The notes: a model not told the origin generated them from the letters alone. 64,000 nucleotides of DNA from Massilia pinisoli (GCF_024753285.1 NZ_JANUGW010000023.1:1-64000), one strand, 5' to 3'; shown: positions 7,797 through 17,879, counted from the first letter of the stretch. Program-made: numbers and translations.

Positions 7797-8960
7797 ATGC
7801 ACCTCGTCGACATCACGATGTTTTACGCGGCCGAAGGAGGCGGCGTCAGCACCTATCTGAACGCCAAAGCGCACTGGCTCGCGCGGCGCAGCCGCGTGCG
7901 CCACACGATCATGAGCTCCAACGTGGAGACTTCCGGCAACACCGTCCCCGCGCTCGTCAAGATCCCGTCGACCGTCGTGCCGGGCTTTCACGGCTTTCGC
8001 ATGCCGCTGTCCGTCGAAGGGCCGGCGCGGCTGTTGAAAGCCGTCCGGCCCGACGTCGTCGAGGCGGGCGACGCCGGGCATTGCGCGTGGGCGGCGCTGC
8101 GCATGCGCAAGCGCTACGACATCCCCGCCGTCGCCTTCTATCACTCCGACCTGCCGGGCCTCGTGCGGCCGCGCTTCGGCCGCTGGATCGCGCGCGGCAC
8201 GTGCCGCTATCTCGCCAACCTGTACCGTCAGTTCGACCTCGTGCTGGCGCCCAGCCGCATCATGGTCGACTATCTGGATGCGATCGGCGTGCCCGGCGCC
8301 GTGCATCAACCGCTCGGCATCGACAGCAGCGTATTCCGCCCGCAGCGCCGCGTTGCGACCTTGCGCGAACACCTGGGTCTCGACCCGGACACCCGCCTGC
8401 TCGTGTATGCGGGCCGCTTCACGCCGGAAAAAAAGCTGCACGTGCTCATCGACGCCGTGCGGCTGCTGGGCGCCCCTTACCACCTGGTCCTCGTGGGCGG
8501 CGGCGACGCGCTGCCGTTCTGCGACCGCGTGACGCACATCGGGTTCCAGCATGACCAGCGCCAGCTTGCTCGCCTGCTCGCCAGCTGCGACGTGCTCGTG
8601 CACCCTGGCGACCGCGAAACGTTCGGCCTGATCGTGCTCGAGGCGATGGCGTGCGGCCTGCCCGTCGTCGCCACGAACAAGGGCGGCGTGGCCGAGCTGG
8701 TCGATGCGGAGACGGGTATCCTGGCCGAGCCGAACGACGTCGCCAGCCTGGCCGGCGCGATCGAGGCCATCTACCAGCGCGACCTCGTACGCATGGGCCA
8801 GGCGGCCCGGCGCAGAGCGGTCGAGCGCTACGACTGGAACGAAATCCTGCCGCAGGTGGTGGGCCGCTACGAGGCATTGGTGGGCGGTCATCCATATGTG
8901 GAGCAGGATGTCATCGATGAGGTGATGCATGAAAGAGAGCGCTTCCGTGTCGCAGACTGA
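7797..8960 (+). CDS. GT4-family glycosyltransferase
   Basis: A 387-residue retaining glycosyltransferase with GT-B fold. The N-terminal Rossmann half opens with YAAEGGGVSTYLNA. The C-terminal nucleotide-sugar half has VYAGRFTPEKKLHVLI, a GFQHDQRQLARLLASCDVLVHP stretch and the E-x7-E signature in ETFGLIVLE. The donor and acceptor cannot be read from sequence. I chose the ATG at 7797 because the family begins there; the open frame extends 50 codons upstream with no family resemblance. The gene overlaps the next one by 32 bases, so the pair is probably translated together and may act on one polysaccharide or glycolipid. Confidence 0.88.
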   Translation: MHLVDITMFYAAEGGGVSTYLNAKAHWLARRSRVRHTIMSSNVETSGNTVPALVKIPSTVVPGFHGFRMPLSVEGPARLLKAVRPDVVEAGDAGHCAWAALRMRKRYDIPAVAFYHSDLPGLVRPRFGRWIARGTCRYLANLYRQFDLVLAPSRIMVDYLDAIGVPGAVHQPLGIDSSVFRPQRRVATLREHLGLDPDTRLLVYAGRFTPEKKLHVLIDAVRLLGAPYHLVLVGGGDALPFCDRVTHIGFQHDQRQLARLLASCDVLVHPGDRETFGLIVLEAMACGLPVVATNKGGVAELVDAETGILAEPNDVASLAGAIEAIYQRDLVRMGQAARRRAVERYDWNEILPQVVGRYEALVGGHPYVEQDVIDEVMHERERFRVAD

Positions 8961-10269
8961 CCACCCAAGCGACGCCCAGATGCTGTGCGTGTCGATCCAC
9001 GACGTGGCCCCCGCCACGTGGACCGATTGCCTGCGCCTCGTGGAGGCCGTGCGCGCTGTGGCCGACGTGCCGCTGACGTGGCTCGTCGTGCCGCACTATC
9101 ACTTCCGCCCGGAACAGTCGCCAGGCATGGAAGCCTGCTTGAACGTGGCGCTGGAACGGGGCGACGAGCTGGCACTGCACGGCTACAGCCACCTTGACAC
9201 GGAAGCGGCCGGCGGTGGCTTGCGTTCCCGTTTCCTGCGCAATGTGTACACGCGGCGCGAAGGGGAATTCGCCGCGCTGACGGAAGCGGAAGCACGGCGC
9301 CGGCTGGAACTCGGCCTCGAGTGGTTCGCGGCGCGCGGCTGGACGCCGACCGGATTCGTGCCGCCGGCCTGGCTGCTGGGCGAGGGCGCCTGGCGCGCGC
9401 TGCGCGATGCGCCGTTCGACTACACGACGACGTTCAGCCATTTTCACTGCCTGCCGCGCGCGTACGACGAGGACGCGCACGCGCACGCGCACGCGACGTC
9501 TGCGCCGCGGTCGGCTGAGCGATCGGCGCGCGGGCAGGTGCGCCACGGTGCCGGCAACGCGCAAGACCGTCGCGGCGGCCACGGCGTGAGCGTTCAGTCC
9601 GGAGGCGGGAGCGTGCAATATGGCGGGGGAAATTACTCCGGGCAGGGCAGTCCGAGCAGGCAGTTTGATGCAGCCAACTGGACGGGCGCGCGTGCGCCCG
9701 GAGACCGGGCCGACGTGCACGGCCGACATGACGCAGGCAGCCGCACCGCGCTTGGTCAGCACGACCCGCTGGCATCGCTGGAACCGCCGGAGCCGCAGCA
9801 GCCGCAACAGCGAGCGCCGCAGCCGCAGCCGCCAGCGCTGCGGGAGCCGCTCGACTTGCAGGGACTGCAGTCTTCCGACGACCCGCGCCGCCCATTCACG
9901 CAAAACAACCGCCGCGGCACGCACGCGATCCTGTCGCCGTCGCTCGTGTACGCGGCGCGCAACCGCAGCGGGCGTATCCTGTCGCCCCGCGTGGCCGACG
10001 CCACGGCGGCCATGCTGGCGCAGTCGCCGCTTGTGCGCTTCAGCCTGCACCCGCCCGATTCCCGCTACCCGGAACTCGTGCGGCACATCCAGCGCGTGCT
10101 GGAACGCCTGCTCGAGCGGCGCGAGGCCGTGACGAAGGCCGAGTTTGCGCGCCGCCTCGTGCGCGGCTTCACCAATACGGACCCCATCAGCCGCCCCTCC
10201 CATAGCCAAGACCCCAGCCGGAGCAGCCCGGCGGCGGCTCAGCGTGCCGCAAATCGTACCTCGTGCTGA
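8929..10269 (+). CDS. DUF2334 polysaccharide deacetylase-like protein with a large internal insertion
   Basis: A 446-residue protein; the family usually has about 250. The N-terminal half (to about residue 178) has deacetylase-type motifs SIHDVAP and ELALHGYSH, carrying likely metal-binding Asp and His residues. The C-terminal half resumes at about residue 330 with AILSPSLVYAARN and RFSLHPPD. Between them, residues 179-329 (DNA about 9463-9915) are a low-complexity run: His-Ala repeats, Gly/Gln/Ser, then Gln/Pro. The frame stays open throughout. It overlaps the upstream glycosyltransferase. Start alternatives are Met1 (8929, preceded by GAGGTG) and Met18. Activity is untested; the insertion could disturb or gate the fold. 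Confidence 0.78.
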   Translation: MKESASVSQTDHPSDAQMLCVSIHDVAPATWTDCLRLVEAVRAVADVPLTWLVVPHYHFRPEQSPGMEACLNVALERGDELALHGYSHLDTEAAGGGLRSRFLRNVYTRREGEFAALTEAEARRRLELGLEWFAARGWTPTGFVPPAWLLGEGAWRALRDAPFDYTTTFSHFHCLPRAYDEDAHAHAHATSAPRSAERSARGQVRHGAGNAQDRRGGHGVSVQSGGGSVQYGGGNYSGQGSPSRQFDAANWTGARAPGDRADVHGRHDAGSRTALGQHDPLASLEPPEPQQPQQRAPQPQPPALREPLDLQGLQSSDDPRRPFTQNNRRGTHAILSPSLVYAARNRSGRILSPRVADATAAMLAQSPLVRFSLHPPDSRYPELVRHIQRVLERLLERREAVTKAEFARRLVRGFTNTDPISRPSHSQDPSRSSPAAAQRAANRTSC

Positions 10270-10480
10270 GACCGATCACGCACATGCGCCACGCGTCCTA
10301 GTCTCCTTCCGTTTCCAAAGCGCGCGTCCTGCGCGCCTGTGGACAGCGTAGAGGATGGCCCGCGCGCACGATCGAGCCCGCTCAATCGTGGGCAGGGAAC
10401 CAACGCGGGCAAGGACGGTCACGTACTCGCCCCGCGCCGGGATTTCTGGCAAGATGCGTTTTTTTCCAAGGATGAGCGGC

Positions 10481-12883
10481 ATGGGACGACGTGGATGGCG
10501 CAAGTGGGGGCCGCGGGTGGCGGCCGGGATCGTCGTGCTCCTGCTGCTCGTCGCGGGCGGTGCCTGGGCCGTGCTGCGCGCCAGCCTGCCCGAACTCGAC
10601 GGCCAGCGCCGGTCGCCGCTGCTGTCGACATCCGTGACGGTGGCGCGCGACGCGAACGGCGTGCCGACGATCAGCGGCATCAGCCGGCTGGACGTCGCCT
10701 ACGCCACGGGTTTCGTGCACGGCCAGGACCGCTTCTTCCAGATGGACCTGCTGCGCCGCAGCGCCGCCGGCGAGCTGGCCGAGCTGTTCGGTGCGAAGGC
10801 ACTGCCGCTCGACCGCGCACACCGGCTGCACCGCTTCCGCGCCCGCGCGGAGCAGGTGCTGCAGCGCATGACGCCGGCCGAGCGCGCGCTGCTGGACCGC
10901 TACGCCGCCGGCATCAACGACGGCGTGAACGCCCTGCATGCGCGGCCGTTCGAATACCTGCTGAGCCGCAGCACGCCGCGTCCGTGGACACCGGCCGATT
11001 CGCTGCTTGCGATGTGGGCCATGTATTTCGACCTGCAGGGCAACCAGGAACCGCGTGAACTGGCGCGGGGCTGGCTGGCTGGCCACACCGACCCGGCCCA
11101 GCTGGCATTCCTGCTGCCGGAAGCGTCCCGCTGGGATACGCCGCTGGACGCGCCCGCCGTCGCGCTGACGCCGGCACCCATTCCGCCCACGGCGCCCGCG
11201 TGGTGGGGCCGCAAGGACGGCGTCCCGGCACGGCAGGTGGCGGGTGTCGCGTTCACGGATGCCGTCGGCAGCAACAACTACGCCATCGCCGGCACGCGCA
11301 CGGCGCACGGCGGGGCCATCGTCTCGGACGACATGCATCTTGGACTGCAACTGCCGAACACGTGGTACCGCGTCGAGCTGCAATTCGTGGATGCGCATGG
11401 CCAGCCGCGCCGCGTCGTCGGCGTGACCTTGCCGGGGACGCCGCCCGCCGTCATCGTCGGCAGCAATGGCCGCGTGGCGTGGGCCTTCACGAACAGCTAT
11501 GCGGACACGCTCGACCTCGTCCGCCTGGGCACCGCGCGCGATCACCCGGGCCAGGTGCGCCTGCCGTCCGGCTGGGAAACGCCGGTGGCGCACACGGAGA
11601 CGGTGCGCGTGAAGGGCGAGCCGGCGCAGTCGCTGACCGTGCTGGAGACGAGCCTGGGGCCCATCCGCACGGTCGACGGCACGATGTACGCCGTGCACTG
11701 GGTGGCGCACTCGCCCGAGTCGCTGAACTTGAACCACCTGAAGCTGGAAGCGTCGACGAACCTCGACGAGGCGGTGGCCGCCGCGGCGAGCGACGGCATC
11801 CCCGCGCAGAACGTCGTCCTCGGCGACGACCGCGGCGGCATCGCCTGGACCATCGGCGGCGCGCTGCCGCACCGGACGCAGGGTGGCGTGGCCGTCTCGT
11901 TCCCGCTCGCCGCCGACGGCGCCGTGGCCACGTGGGACAGTCTGCTGGCGCCGGAGCAGCATCCGCGCGTCGTGAACCCGCCCGGCGGCCAACTGGTGAC
12001 GGCGAACAGCCGCCAGCTCGCGGGCGACGGGGCGCAGGTGATCGGCGACGGCGGCTTCGACCTGGGCGCGCGCGTCAACCAGCTGAGCGGCAACGTGCGC
12101 CAGCTCGGCGACAAGGCCGACGTGCCGGCCGCGTTCCAGGCCTCGCTCGACGACCGCGCGCTGTTCATCGCGCAGTGGCGCGAGCGCGCGCTGGCGGCAC
12201 TGGATGCCGGCGCGCTCGCCAACCATCCGCAGCGCGCCGAGTTCCGCCGCCTGCTGGAGACAAGCTGGGACGGGCGCGCGAGCACGACGTCCGTCGGCTA
12301 CCGCCTGGCGCGCCAGTTCATGTGGTCGCTGCACGACGTGCTGTTCGGCGGCGTCGACGCGGAACTCGCGAAGCTCGATCCGAAGGCCGGCATCGTCGTG
12401 GCGACGGCGCGCTGGCCGGAGGTCATCGCGCGCCTGCTGGACGCGCGTCCGACCGCGTGGCTGCCGGCCGGCTACGCCAGCTGGCAGGACCTGCAGCTGG
12501 CCGCCGTCGACCGCGCCATCGCCGACCTGACGGCGGACGGCGCGCCGCTCGCGCAGGCGACCTGGGGCCAGCGCAACACGGCCGCCATCGCGCACCCGTT
12601 CACGATCGCCGTGCCGGCGCTGCGCCGCTGGCTCAGCGCCCCGCCGGACCAATTGCCGGGCGACGGCAACATGCCGTGCGTCACGGGCCCGAAGTTCGGC
12701 CAGTCGGAACGCCTGACGGTGACGCCGGGCCGCGAGGAAGAGGGCTTGTTCGACATGCCGGGCGGGCAGAGCGGGCATCCGCTGTCGCCGTACTTCCTGA
12801 AGGGGCATGAGGATTGGGTGCGCGGCAAGCCCACGCCGCTGCTGCCGGGGGCGCCTGTGCACATGCTGACGTTCACCCGCTGA
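10481..12883 (+). CDS. Penicillin acylase family protein (Ntn hydrolase, possible acyl-homoserine lactone acylase)
   Basis: An 800-residue precursor of the self-cleaving amidohydrolase family. An N-terminal membrane segment (residues 14-34) exports or anchors it in the periplasm. The alpha-chain shows the family's YATGFVHGQDRFFQMDLLRR. The autocleavage site is Gly263-Ser264 in AVGSNNYAIAG, Ser264 being the future nucleophile of the beta-chain. VSDDMHLGLQLPNTWY follows. Substrates in the family range from penicillins and cephalosporins to acyl-homoserine lactones. I chose the ATG at 10481 for its AAGGA 8 bases upstream. It converges on the REC-GGDEF-EAL gene. Confidence 0.88.
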   Translation: MGRRGWRKWGPRVAAGIVVLLLLVAGGAWAVLRASLPELDGQRRSPLLSTSVTVARDANGVPTISGISRLDVAYATGFVHGQDRFFQMDLLRRSAAGELAELFGAKALPLDRAHRLHRFRARAEQVLQRMTPAERALLDRYAAGINDGVNALHARPFEYLLSRSTPRPWTPADSLLAMWAMYFDLQGNQEPRELARGWLAGHTDPAQLAFLLPEASRWDTPLDAPAVALTPAPIPPTAPAWWGRKDGVPARQVAGVAFTDAVGSNNYAIAGTRTAHGGAIVSDDMHLGLQLPNTWYRVELQFVDAHGQPRRVVGVTLPGTPPAVIVGSNGRVAWAFTNSYADTLDLVRLGTARDHPGQVRLPSGWETPVAHTETVRVKGEPAQSLTVLETSLGPIRTVDGTMYAVHWVAHSPESLNLNHLKLEASTNLDEAVAAAASDGIPAQNVVLGDDRGGIAWTIGGALPHRTQGGVAVSFPLAADGAVATWDSLLAPEQHPRVVNPPGGQLVTANSRQLAGDGAQVIGDGGFDLGARVNQLSGNVRQLGDKADVPAAFQASLDDRALFIAQWRERALAALDAGALANHPQRAEFRRLLETSWDGRASTTSVGYRLARQFMWSLHDVLFGGVDAELAKLDPKAGIVVATARWPEVIARLLDARPTAWLPAGYASWQDLQLAAVDRAIADLTADGAPLAQATWGQRNTAAIAHPFTIAVPALRRWLSAPPDQLPGDGNMPCVTGPKFGQSERLTVTPGREEEGLFDMPGGQSGHPLSPYFLKGHEDWVRGKPTPLLPGAPVHMLTFTR

Positions 12884-12905
12884 CCGCGCGGCTCAGCGCG
12901 CGGTC
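12882..12905. terminator. Convergent-gene hairpin lacking a U-tract
   Basis: GACCGCGCG (12882-12890) and CGCGCGGTC (12897-12905) form a 9-bp GC-only stem with loop GCTCAG. It overlaps the stop codon of the acylase gene and contains that of the convergent gene. No U-run follows on either strand. Confidence 0.5.
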
Positions 12906-15043
12906 GCAGGCACCCATAACTGCTGCAGCATCGCGGTCACCGCCTCGGCCGGCGCGGGGCGGCCGAGATAAAAGCCCTGCACGAGGTCGCAGCCGTATTC
13001 CTCCAGCAGATCGAGCTGCTCGCCCGTCTCGACGCCTTCCGCGACGACGATCATCTTGAGGCCGTGCGCCATCGCGATGATGGCGCGCGTGATCGCGGCG
13101 TTCTCGGAATCCTGAGGCAGGCCGCTGATGAAGCTGCGGTCGATCTTCAGCGCGCGCACGTCGAAGCGCTTCAGGTAGTTCATCGACGAATAGCCGGTGC
13201 CGAAATCGTCGATCGACAAATACACGCCGATGCCGCGCAGCTGTTCCAAGGTCGCCAGCGTGGCTTTCGCGTCGTCCATCAGCGTGCCCTCCGTCAGCTC
13301 CAGTTCCAGCAGGCGCGGATCGAGGCCCGTGTCGTGCAGCGCGGACACCACGATCTGCGACAGGTTCTCGTCCTTGAACTGCTTGGCCGACAGATTGACG
13401 GCCATGCGCACCGGACGGCGCGTCAGCTTCTGCCAGTGGCGCGCCTGCGTGCACGCCGTGCGCAGCACCCATTCGCCGATCGGCACGATCAGGCCCGTCT
13501 CCTCGGCCAGCGGGATGAATTCGTTCGGCGAGACGATCCCGCGCTCCGCGTGGCGCCAGCGCACCAGGGCTTCCACGCCCACGATCTCGGACGAGCGCAC
13601 ATCGAGCTGCGGCTGGTACAGCAGGTACAGCTCGTTGTTCTGCAGCGCACGGCGCAGGCCGACTTCCAGCTTCACGTGGCTCATGATCTGCATCGTCAGC
13701 GACGACGAGTACAGCTTCGCGTTGTTCTTGCCGCAGTTCTTTGCGTGGTACATCGCCGTGTCGGCGAATTTCAGCAGCGACGTGCAGTCGTCGCCGTCTT
13801 CGGGGAACAATGAGATGCCGATGCTGGCGGTGACGAAGATCTCGTTGCCCTCGATGAGGAACGGACGGCGCATGGCGTCCTTCACGCGGTGCGCCACGTT
13901 GAGCGCATGTTCGACCCGTTCGAGGTCGGGGATCAGGATCGTGAATTCGTCGCCGCCCAGGCGCGCGAGGTTCGTGTCCGCGCTTGTGCCCATGTCGGCG
14001 CGCGGCAGCAGCTCGCCGCGCGACAATAAATCGTTGGGACGGATCGTCTCGCGCAGGCGGTCCGACACCTGCTTCAGCAACTGGTCGCCCACGTCGTGGC
14101 CCAGCGTGTCGTTGATGCGCTTGAACGCGTCGAGGTCCATGAACAGCACGGCGAACTTCTTGTTGCCGATTTTCGAGCGCTGCAGCTCGCGCTCCAGCGT
14201 CTCGAGGAATGCCTGGCGGTTCGGGATGCCGGTCAGGCTGTCGCAGTACGCGAGGCGCCGGATCTGTTCTTCCGCGCGTTTTCTCTCGCTGATGTCGCGC
14301 ACGAGGCCCAGCACCTCGTCCGGCCCCGTGGCGACGAGGCGCGCCTCGACGTGCTGCGGTTCGCCGAAGCGCATCAATTCGTATTCGATCGAGCGTACCT
14401 GGCGCACGTTCAGCGCCATCGCCACCTGTTCGAGCAGGCGTTCGGCGATGTCGCGCGGCAGCACGTCCGTCACGTGGCGGCCGACGAGCGTCTCGTCGCC
14501 CGCCGCGTCGTGCGCGCCGTGCCCGCGACCTTCGCGACCCGGCTCGTAATCGAGGTAGACGCCGTCGCGCGACATGCGGAAGAACGTGTCGGGAATGGCC
14601 GCGAGCACGGCGCGGTTCTGGGCGTCGGCGATGCGCAGGCGCACGATGGCGTCGGACGCGCGCAGCACGTACAGCACGCGGTGGCCGAGGATGGGCCAGT
14701 TGATCGGCTTCGACACGAAGTCGGTGGCGCCGGCCTCGTAGGCGTTCGTGACGGCTTCCAGGTCGTCGCCGCCCGTGACCATCACGATGGGGACCGTCGC
14801 GCCGTTCGGCAGGTCGCGGATCGCGCGGCAGGCGGCAAAGCCGTCCATCTTCGGCATCTCGACGTCCAGCAGGATCAGGTCGGGCGTGCGCGCGTGCGCG
14901 AGGGCCACGGCCTGTGCGCCGTCCGCGGCCTCGATGCCGGTCAGGCCGACGCTGTCCAGCATCTCGAGCATCAACAGGCGCATCACCGGGTCGTCGTCCG
15001 CGACCAACACAGTGCCGCGCTGGCGGGTGGAGTGGGCTGGCAT
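12893..15043 (-). CDS. REC-PAS-GGDEF-EAL response regulator (cyclic-di-GMP turnover)
   Basis: A 716-residue protein. The receiver domain (about 10-130) has the acidic pocket DDD 16-18, phosphoacceptor Asp60 in ILLDVEMPKMDG, and Lys in FVSKP. A PAS-like linker region follows (about 145-260). The GGDEF domain has an intact LARLGGDEF active site but an extra SRGELLPRADMG segment before it and no clear RxxD inhibitory site. The EAL domain keeps EALVRW, LELTEG, DDFGTGYSS and AEGVET, so phosphodiesterase activity is likely. It starts 1 base after the stop of the hybrid kinase, which probably phosphorylates it. Confidence 0.9.
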   Translation of the reverse strand: MPAHSTRQRGTVLVADDDPVMRLLMLEMLDSVGLTGIEAADGAQAVALAHARTPDLILLDVEMPKMDGFAACRAIRDLPNGATVPIVMVTGGDDLEAVTNAYEAGATDFVSKPINWPILGHRVLYVLRASDAIVRLRIADAQNRAVLAAIPDTFFRMSRDGVYLDYEPGREGRGHGAHDAAGDETLVGRHVTDVLPRDIAERLLEQVAMALNVRQVRSIEYELMRFGEPQHVEARLVATGPDEVLGLVRDISERKRAEEQIRRLAYCDSLTGIPNRQAFLETLERELQRSKIGNKKFAVLFMDLDAFKRINDTLGHDVGDQLLKQVSDRLRETIRPNDLLSRGELLPRADMGTSADTNLARLGGDEFTILIPDLERVEHALNVAHRVKDAMRRPFLIEGNEIFVTASIGISLFPEDGDDCTSLLKFADTAMYHAKNCGKNNAKLYSSSLTMQIMSHVKLEVGLRRALQNNELYLLYQPQLDVRSSEIVGVEALVRWRHAERGIVSPNEFIPLAEETGLIVPIGEWVLRTACTQARHWQKLTRRPVRMAVNLSAKQFKDENLSQIVVSALHDTGLDPRLLELELTEGTLMDDAKATLATLEQLRGIGVYLSIDDFGTGYSSMNYLKRFDVRALKIDRSFISGLPQDSENAAITRAIIAMAHGLKMIVVAEGVETGEQLDLLEEYGCDLVQGFYLGRPAPAEAVTAMLQQLWVPATAR

Positions 15044-15044
15044 G

Positions 15045-17879
15045 TCAGGTTTCCTTTTCGAGGATGGCGGAGAGCGAATGCCGGACGGCCTGGAATTCGT
15101 GCTCCATGTCGGTCAGGATCGCATCGGCGCCTTCGGTGGTGTCGGCACGGCCCAGGTGCTCCATCGCCTTGCACATCGCGGCGAGGGCTTCGGCGCCCAC
15201 GTTGGCGCTGGCCGATTTCAGCGTGTGCGCGATGCGCCGCACGTTGCCCGTGTCGAGGCCGTCGATGGCGTCCTGGAGCTGGCGCAGCTGCTGCGGCGCG
15301 TCGTCGACGTAGGCGGCGATCACCTTTTGCACGAGGGCGTCGCCCCGTTCGCGCGACAGCGCGCGGATCTTCTCCAGCGCGGCGCGGTTGATCACGTCGC
15401 GCTGGATCACGTCGACGGATTCGCGCGGCAGCCGTGGCGGCGCGTCGTCGTGGTGTACGGTGGCCGCCAGCGGCAGCGCCATCCAGCGTCCGATCACGGC
15501 CGCCAGCTCCTGCAGGCTGAACGGCTTCGACAGATAGTCGTCCATGCCGGCCGCGAGGCACGCTTCGCGGTCGCCCTGCAGCGCGTTCGCCGTGATGGCG
15601 ATGATCGGGAGCACGCGGCCGCGGCCCGCCTCGCGCTCCTCGCGCCGGATGGCGGCCGTCGCGGCGAAGCCGTCCATCACGGGCATCTGGCAATCCATCA
15701 GCACCGCGTCGTACGTGTTGTTCCGGACCGCCTGCAGCGCATCCTGTCCGTTGCGGGCGCAATCGACATGCAGGTCGAGGCTTTCCAGCATGGCGCGCGC
15801 CACTTCGATGTTGACGGGATTGTCCTCGGCCAGCAGTACGCGCCGCGTGCGCGGACGGTGGGCGTCCAGCTGCAGGGGGCGCGGCGGCAGAAAGCGGGGC
15901 GCCGGCGCCACCTGGCCGCGCGGCGGCGTCGCGAGGCAGGCGAACAGGTCGGCCGCGCGCGCCGGCTTGATCAGCTGGTACGCGACGCCTGCCTCGCGCC
16001 GCTGCACGGGGTCGGCGGCCAGGCGTTCGGGGCTCAGCAGGACGAGCCGCGTCGCGCGGGTGGCGGGGTCGGACTTGATCTGCGCGGCCAGCAGCAGGCC
16101 GCTCGTGTGCGCCAGTTCCATGTCGAGGATCGCGGCGTCGTACGGTTCGCCGGCGCGCGCCGCCTCGTCCAGGCGGGCCAGCGCTTCGTCCGCGCCGTCC
16201 GCCGCGTCGCACGCGATGCGCCACGTGGCCAGGTGGCGTTCGAGCCCCACGCGGCTCGTCTCGCTCTCGTCGACGAGGAGCACGCGCAGGCCGTCGATCG
16301 TGTGCTGGTGGTCGCCCGGCGCGTCGGGGTCGACGCGGCGTTTGTCGAAGGCGACCGTGAACCAGAACACGGAGCCCTGTGTCAGAGCGTTCTCCACGCC
16401 GATGGCGCCGCCCATCAGTTCCACGAGCTGCTTGGAGATCGCGAGCCCCAGCCCCGTGCCGCCATATTTTCTCGTCGTCGAATCGTCGGCCTGCGAGAAC
16501 GCCTCGAAGATGCGGCTGCGCGCTTCCCTCGAGATGCCGATGCCCGTGTCGTGCACTTCGAAGCGCAGCATCACGGCCTGGTTGTCCTCGCTCGCGATAC
16601 GCACCTTGGCGAGGATGCGGCCGTGGTCCGTGAACTTGAGCGCGTTGCCGAGCAGGTTCGCCATGATCTGGCGCAGGCGGTTCGGGTCGCCGCAGATGGC
16701 GACGGGGATGTCGTTGGCGATGTCGAAGTGGAGCAGGATGTTCTTCGCCTCCGCCTGCGGCGTGTAGACCGTGTGGATGTCGTCGAGCAGGTCCCACAGG
16801 TTGAAATTGATGTACTCGACGGTGAGCTTGCCGGCCTCGATCTTGGAAAAGTCGAGGATGTCGTTGATGATCACCAGCAGATGCTCGCCCGACTGTTTGA
16901 CCAGGCGTGTGTAATTGCGCTGGGTCTCGGTGAGCTCCGTCCCCAGCAGCATTTCCGTCATGCCGAGCACGCCGTTCATCGGGGTGCGGATCTCGTGGCT
17001 CATCGTGGCGAGGAACGCGCTCTTCGCGCGACTTGCCGCCTCGGCCGCGTTCTTTGCCTTTTCCAGTTGCTCCGTGCGCACGCTGACCTGGCGTTCCAGT
17101 TCGTCGCGGTGGTGCGTGAGCGCGGCGCCGCGGCCTTCGACCTGCGCCAGCATGTTGTTGAAGCTGTCGATCAGCACGCCCAGTTCGTCGCTGCGGTTGT
17201 GGGCGATGCGCAACGTGTAGTTCTGGCTGGCCGATACCTTCTGCGCCGCGTTGATCAGCTTGCCGATCGGGTCGCCGATGCTGCGCCGCAGCCGCCGCGC
17301 CAGCACGAACGCCGTCGCCAGCGCGGCGCCCAGCGCGGCCGCCATCACGCCCAGCGCGCGCGCGATGTCCAGCCACACGGGCACGAGGTCGCTCTCGATC
17401 ATCACGGCGCCCACGGGCGGCAACACGTGGCCGTCCGCGTCCGCCGGGGCACCGAGCACGCGGTAGACGCGCAGCAGCGGCAGCCACGGCAGGCTGCTCG
17501 CGCGCGCGGCGGCGTCGAGGGTGGCCGGTGCGAGGCCGTCCAGCGCCTCGTCCGCGGCGGCGGCACTGCCGGGCGCATGCCACGCGGCGAACGGCCGGCC
17601 CTGCGCGTCGTACAAGACTGCGGCAGCGACGCCGGGACGCGCCGCCAGCGCCGCCAGCAATTGCGCGCCCAGGCGGCGGTCGTTGAACTGCACGGCGTCG
17701 AGCGCGCCCTGCGCCACCACGGCGGCGAGCGCGTCCAGTTCCTGCCGCTCCGCGCGGCGCTGGCCGGTCACCGTCGCCACGGCGAACGCGACATAGACCA
17801 CGAGCAGCGCGCTGGCCGCGGCCTGCAGGCACATGGACGTCAGTTTGCGGTTGAGGCTTGAGCGCTCGAGATTCAGCAT
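15045..17879 (-). CDS. Hybrid sensor histidine kinase (HAMP-HisKA-HATPase-REC-REC-Hpt)
   Basis: A 944-residue inner-membrane kinase of the BarA/GacS layout. Membrane segments at about 20-38 and 173-194 bracket a periplasmic region of about 130 residues resembling CHASE8-type sensors. HAMP follows to about 250. The phosphoacceptor is His295 in FLATMSHEIRTPMNG. The ATPase has GDPNRLRQIMANLLGNALKF and GTGLGLAISKQL. The first receiver (LRVLLVDESETS) is divergent. The second (RRVLLAEDNPVN, LMDCQMPVMDG) looks complete. The C-terminal Hpt has RRIAHTLKSASANVGA. It is the first gene of a two-gene operon with the REC-GGDEF-EAL regulator, so its output is probably cyclic-di-GMP level. Confidence 0.9.
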   Translation of the reverse strand: MLNLERSSLNRKLTSMCLQAAASALLVVYVAFAVATVTGQRRAERQELDALAAVVAQGALDAVQFNDRRLGAQLLAALAARPGVAAAVLYDAQGRPFAAWHAPGSAAAADEALDGLAPATLDAAARASSLPWLPLLRVYRVLGAPADADGHVLPPVGAVMIESDLVPVWLDIARALGVMAAALGAALATAFVLARRLRRSIGDPIGKLINAAQKVSASQNYTLRIAHNRSDELGVLIDSFNNMLAQVEGRGAALTHHRDELERQVSVRTEQLEKAKNAAEAASRAKSAFLATMSHEIRTPMNGVLGMTEMLLGTELTETQRNYTRLVKQSGEHLLVIINDILDFSKIEAGKLTVEYINFNLWDLLDDIHTVYTPQAEAKNILLHFDIANDIPVAICGDPNRLRQIMANLLGNALKFTDHGRILAKVRIASEDNQAVMLRFEVHDTGIGISREARSRIFEAFSQADDSTTRKYGGTGLGLAISKQLVELMGGAIGVENALTQGSVFWFTVAFDKRRVDPDAPGDHQHTIDGLRVLLVDESETSRVGLERHLATWRIACDAADGADEALARLDEAARAGEPYDAAILDMELAHTSGLLLAAQIKSDPATRATRLVLLSPERLAADPVQRREAGVAYQLIKPARAADLFACLATPPRGQVAPAPRFLPPRPLQLDAHRPRTRRVLLAEDNPVNIEVARAMLESLDLHVDCARNGQDALQAVRNNTYDAVLMDCQMPVMDGFAATAAIRREEREAGRGRVLPIIAITANALQGDREACLAAGMDDYLSKPFSLQELAAVIGRWMALPLAATVHHDDAPPRLPRESVDVIQRDVINRAALEKIRALSRERGDALVQKVIAAYVDDAPQQLRQLQDAIDGLDTGNVRRIAHTLKSASANVGAEALAAMCKAMEHLGRADTTEGADAILTDMEHEFQAVRHSLSAILEKET

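Noticed and set aside
14748..17861. A 1037-codon plus-strand open frame opposite the hybrid kinase
   Set aside because: It is a high-GC shadow of the kinase and regulator genes, which have complete domain series on the minus strand.
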